Source: Pseudopedobacter saltans (GTDB lineage Bacteria > Bacteroidota > Bacteroidia > Chitinophagales > Chitinophagaceae). Taken from it: a stretch of DNA of 5,924 nt. This document shows, one piece after another, positions 4,325 through 5,924 of this stretch. The notes under the pieces are model-generated. The model worked only from the letters and a program-made list of their open reading frames with translations. It had not been told where the DNA came from and searched no databases. The DNA lies in NCBI GenBank assembly GCA_003241175.1, contig QFOI01000231.1:1-5924 (forward strand). The letters are read 5' to 3'. The translations under genes were made by a program, and so were the position numbers. Position 1 is the first letter of the stretch. Each line of letters opens with the position of its first letter.

Positions 4325-5924
4325 CTTTACAGTAATGTTTCTTCCCATATTATAAATTCCCGAATGTCCACCAGGAGAAGCGCTGTAATATTCCAAATAT
4401 TTGAGGCGACTCATATTGGATTGATATGCTTTATCAAACAGGTTTTGCACCATTAAAACCAACGAAAAAGACTTTTCTTTAGCTCCTCGCCAATCCGTAA
4501 AAATTCCAAAATTGTGCAGCGTATAACCACCGGTTTTCGTTTCCGTATTGTTCAATCCTAGAAAACGGGATTGCGTTGCATTGAAGTCAATATCATATTG
4601 AGGTGTTATGGATTTCAGCCAACCATTTTTGGATATGGGAATTTCGAAACGAAGCAAACTAGCAAGTCGGGCAGGAGGAATTAACGGAAGGTATTCACCG
4701 TCAATACCTTTGTTTTTAAAACTTTCCTTTCGGTTAAAACCATAAACAACAGAAAACGAATTGTTCCAATATAATCCATTTAGTACTTCGGGATGCACGC
4801 TCACAAAGGCTTCCATACCATATAGCTGTCCTTTGGATTGTTGATATTGATACGTCCGATTACCTTGTGGATCAACTATAGGCATTCCCGTGTCATCGGT
4901 CATTAAAGACAAATAAATATAGTTGGAAATATTGTTGTTAAAAAAACTAAAGTCCATATCCCAATCTCTGTAACGTGCTATTACACCCAAATCTTGTTGT
5001 AAAGAAAACTCCGGTTTAAATTCTCTATTCCCCAAATAAACGATATTTGCTCCAGGATCCAAACCATTAGAAGCCAGTTCCGTCATATTAGGAACACGAT
5101 AACCTCTCGCAATGTTAAATTTAAAATCCCAATGATCGCCCGCTTGATAAGTGGTTCCAATACTAGTAGATATGCCTGTAAAATTTTTAGAAAAATGATC
5201 AAATTGCAAAGTTGCACCATCCCTTTCATCATAAGCCGCTTGTCTTTCAAATCCTGTAACGCCATCTTGTATGACATAAAAATCGTTCCATTCAATATGA
5301 CGCAGATCCCATCTAAGGCCACCACTTATTGTCCATCTGTTTTTGGTCCATTTAGCAAAAGCAAAAATACCGCCATCCGCGAGTCTATAATCCGGAATTG
5401 GAAAATCCGTTGCAGTCAGATTTTTGTTGACTTGATACATACCATTTGCTCCAAGAGACAAGCGAACATCTGGAAACAACTGAAATTTATCATATTTGAA
5501 ATCATAATTCAACGTTTGTAGTCGGACGTTCATTCCTGGCAAACTGGTCATGGTAGGATGACTATATTCTGTCCTATTATTTTGCAGAAAAGCTATTGTA
5601 GCGTTGATGTCGCCTCCGTTTACATCCTTAAAAAGTTTACCGTATACGCGATAGTGTTTTATAACTTGGTGTAGCGGTGAAAGCTTATAACTGTTTAACA
5701 AAGATGATGGCACAATGGGTCTTGTATTGATATCATCCTTTTCCCCTTCGTAAATCTGCTCCGTGAATTTTCTCGAAAGAGAATCTCTACTCCCGTCAGG
5801 AATTCCCTGTAGATTATGATAAAATGTTCCGTTCAGTGATACGATTCCTTTTTTGAGTAGGTATCCCAATGACAAAGCTCCATTTGCTTCCCTAAAATTA
5901 GTGTTGTAGACTCTGCTATCTATC
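4307..5924 (-). CDS. TonB-dependent outer-membrane receptor, C-terminal barrel (5' end outside window)
   Basis: The reading frame is open from the right edge to a TAA at 4307-4309, giving 539 visible codons. The real start, signal peptide and plug domain lie beyond 5924. A TTG at 5873-5875 could be taken for a start, but the frame continues upstream with barrel-like sequence (SRVYNTNFREANGALSLGY), so it is internal. The visible part alternates beta strands and polar loops. Landmarks are GYRVPNMTELASNG at about 5064-5105, GNREFKPEFSLQQDLG at about 4985-5035 (the GN-xLKPE motif of these barrels), NLFDKAYQSN at about 4415-4445, and a C-terminal strand ending LLYPF with the terminal Phe expected for BAM recognition. 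Such receptors import siderophores, haem, cobalamin or other ligands using TonB energy. The length and motifs suggest the CirA/FepA/FecA-type group rather than the larger SusC type. The ligand cannot be assigned. Confidence 0.93.
   Translation of the reverse strand, partial: IDSRVYNTNFREANGALSLGYLLKKGIVSLNGTFYHNLQGIPDGSRDSLSRKFTEQIYEGEKDDINTRPIVPSSLLNSYKLSPLHQVIKHYRVYGKLFKDVNGGDINATIAFLQNNRTEYSHPTMTSLPGMNVRLQTLNYDFKYDKFQLFPDVRLSLGANGMYQVNKNLTATDFPIPDYRLADGGIFAFAKWTKNRWTISGGLRWDLRHIEWNDFYVIQDGVTGFERQAAYDERDGATLQFDHFSKNFTGISTSIGTTYQAGDHWDFKFNIARGYRVPNMTELASNGLDPGANIVYLGNREFKPEFSLQQDLGVIARYRDWDMDFSFFNNNISNYIYLSLMTDDTGMPIVDPQGNRTYQYQQSKGQLYGMEAFVSVHPEVLNGLYWNNSFSVVYGFNRKESFKNKGIDGEYLPLIPPARLASLLRFEIPISKNGWLKSITPQYDIDFNATQSRFLGLNNTETKTGGYTLHNFGIFTDWRGAKEKSFSLVLMVQNLFDKAYQSNMSRLKYLEYYSASPGGHSGIYNMGRNITVKLLYPF

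Noticed and set aside
5132..5521. Plus-strand 129-codon frame opposite the receptor gene
   Set aside because: It is antisense to continuous beta-barrel sequence and shows no recognisable protein features.
5873..5875. TTG as the start of the TonB-dependent receptor
   Set aside because: The frame continues upstream to the window edge with plausible barrel sequence, and a start here would give a receptor without signal peptide or plug.

Overview
The window looks like ordinary chromosomal DNA from a Bacteroidota bacterium, most likely in or near the Sphingobacteriaceae (Sphingobacterium/Pedobacter-like). The evidence is a recognisable GldC homologue (a Bacteroidota-restricted family), AT-rich coding sequence, weak or absent Shine-Dalgarno sites, and TAnnTTTG promoter elements of the Bacteroidota sigma-factor type. 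The genus is an inference and cannot be fixed from this sequence alone.

Layout, left to right. Positions 1-691 (minus) hold most of an OmpA-family lipoprotein with a glycine zipper; its 3' end lies beyond the left edge. Positions 785-3624 (minus) hold five tightly packed genes, transcribed gldC -> GatB/YqeY-domain gene -> cvpA-like -> alpha/beta hydrolase -> CBS-domain gene. The gaps are 28 bp, a 4-bp overlap, 32 bp and 27 bp, so this is probably one operon. It has a good promoter element in front of gldC and a hairpin plus eight T's at the end of the CBS gene. Positions 3625-3796 are a divergent control region with the same TAACTTTG element facing both ways and a 13-bp palindrome between them. 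Positions 3797-4324 (plus) hold a DinB-fold protein. Positions 4307-5924 (minus) hold the C-terminal beta-barrel of a TonB-dependent receptor whose 5' end lies beyond the right edge. The last two genes converge and overlap by 18 bp. No non-coding stretch exceeds 300 bases; the longest is the 172-bp divergent region.

Functionally this is a mixture. There are two envelope proteins (peptidoglycan-tethering lipoprotein, outer-membrane transporter), an operon of conserved but poorly defined proteins (a gliding-associated protein without its usual partner gldB beside it, a membrane protein, a hydrolase, a nucleotide-sensing CBS protein, a YqeY protein), and a metal-dependent DinB-fold protein. I see no rRNA, tRNA, CRISPR array, insertion sequence or phage gene, and no convincing sign of a new multi-gene system. 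The most checkable oddities are the divergent promoter and palindrome, the isolated gldC, the GTG start in a GTGA overlap, the stop codon embedded in a terminator-like hairpin, and the convergent overlap.
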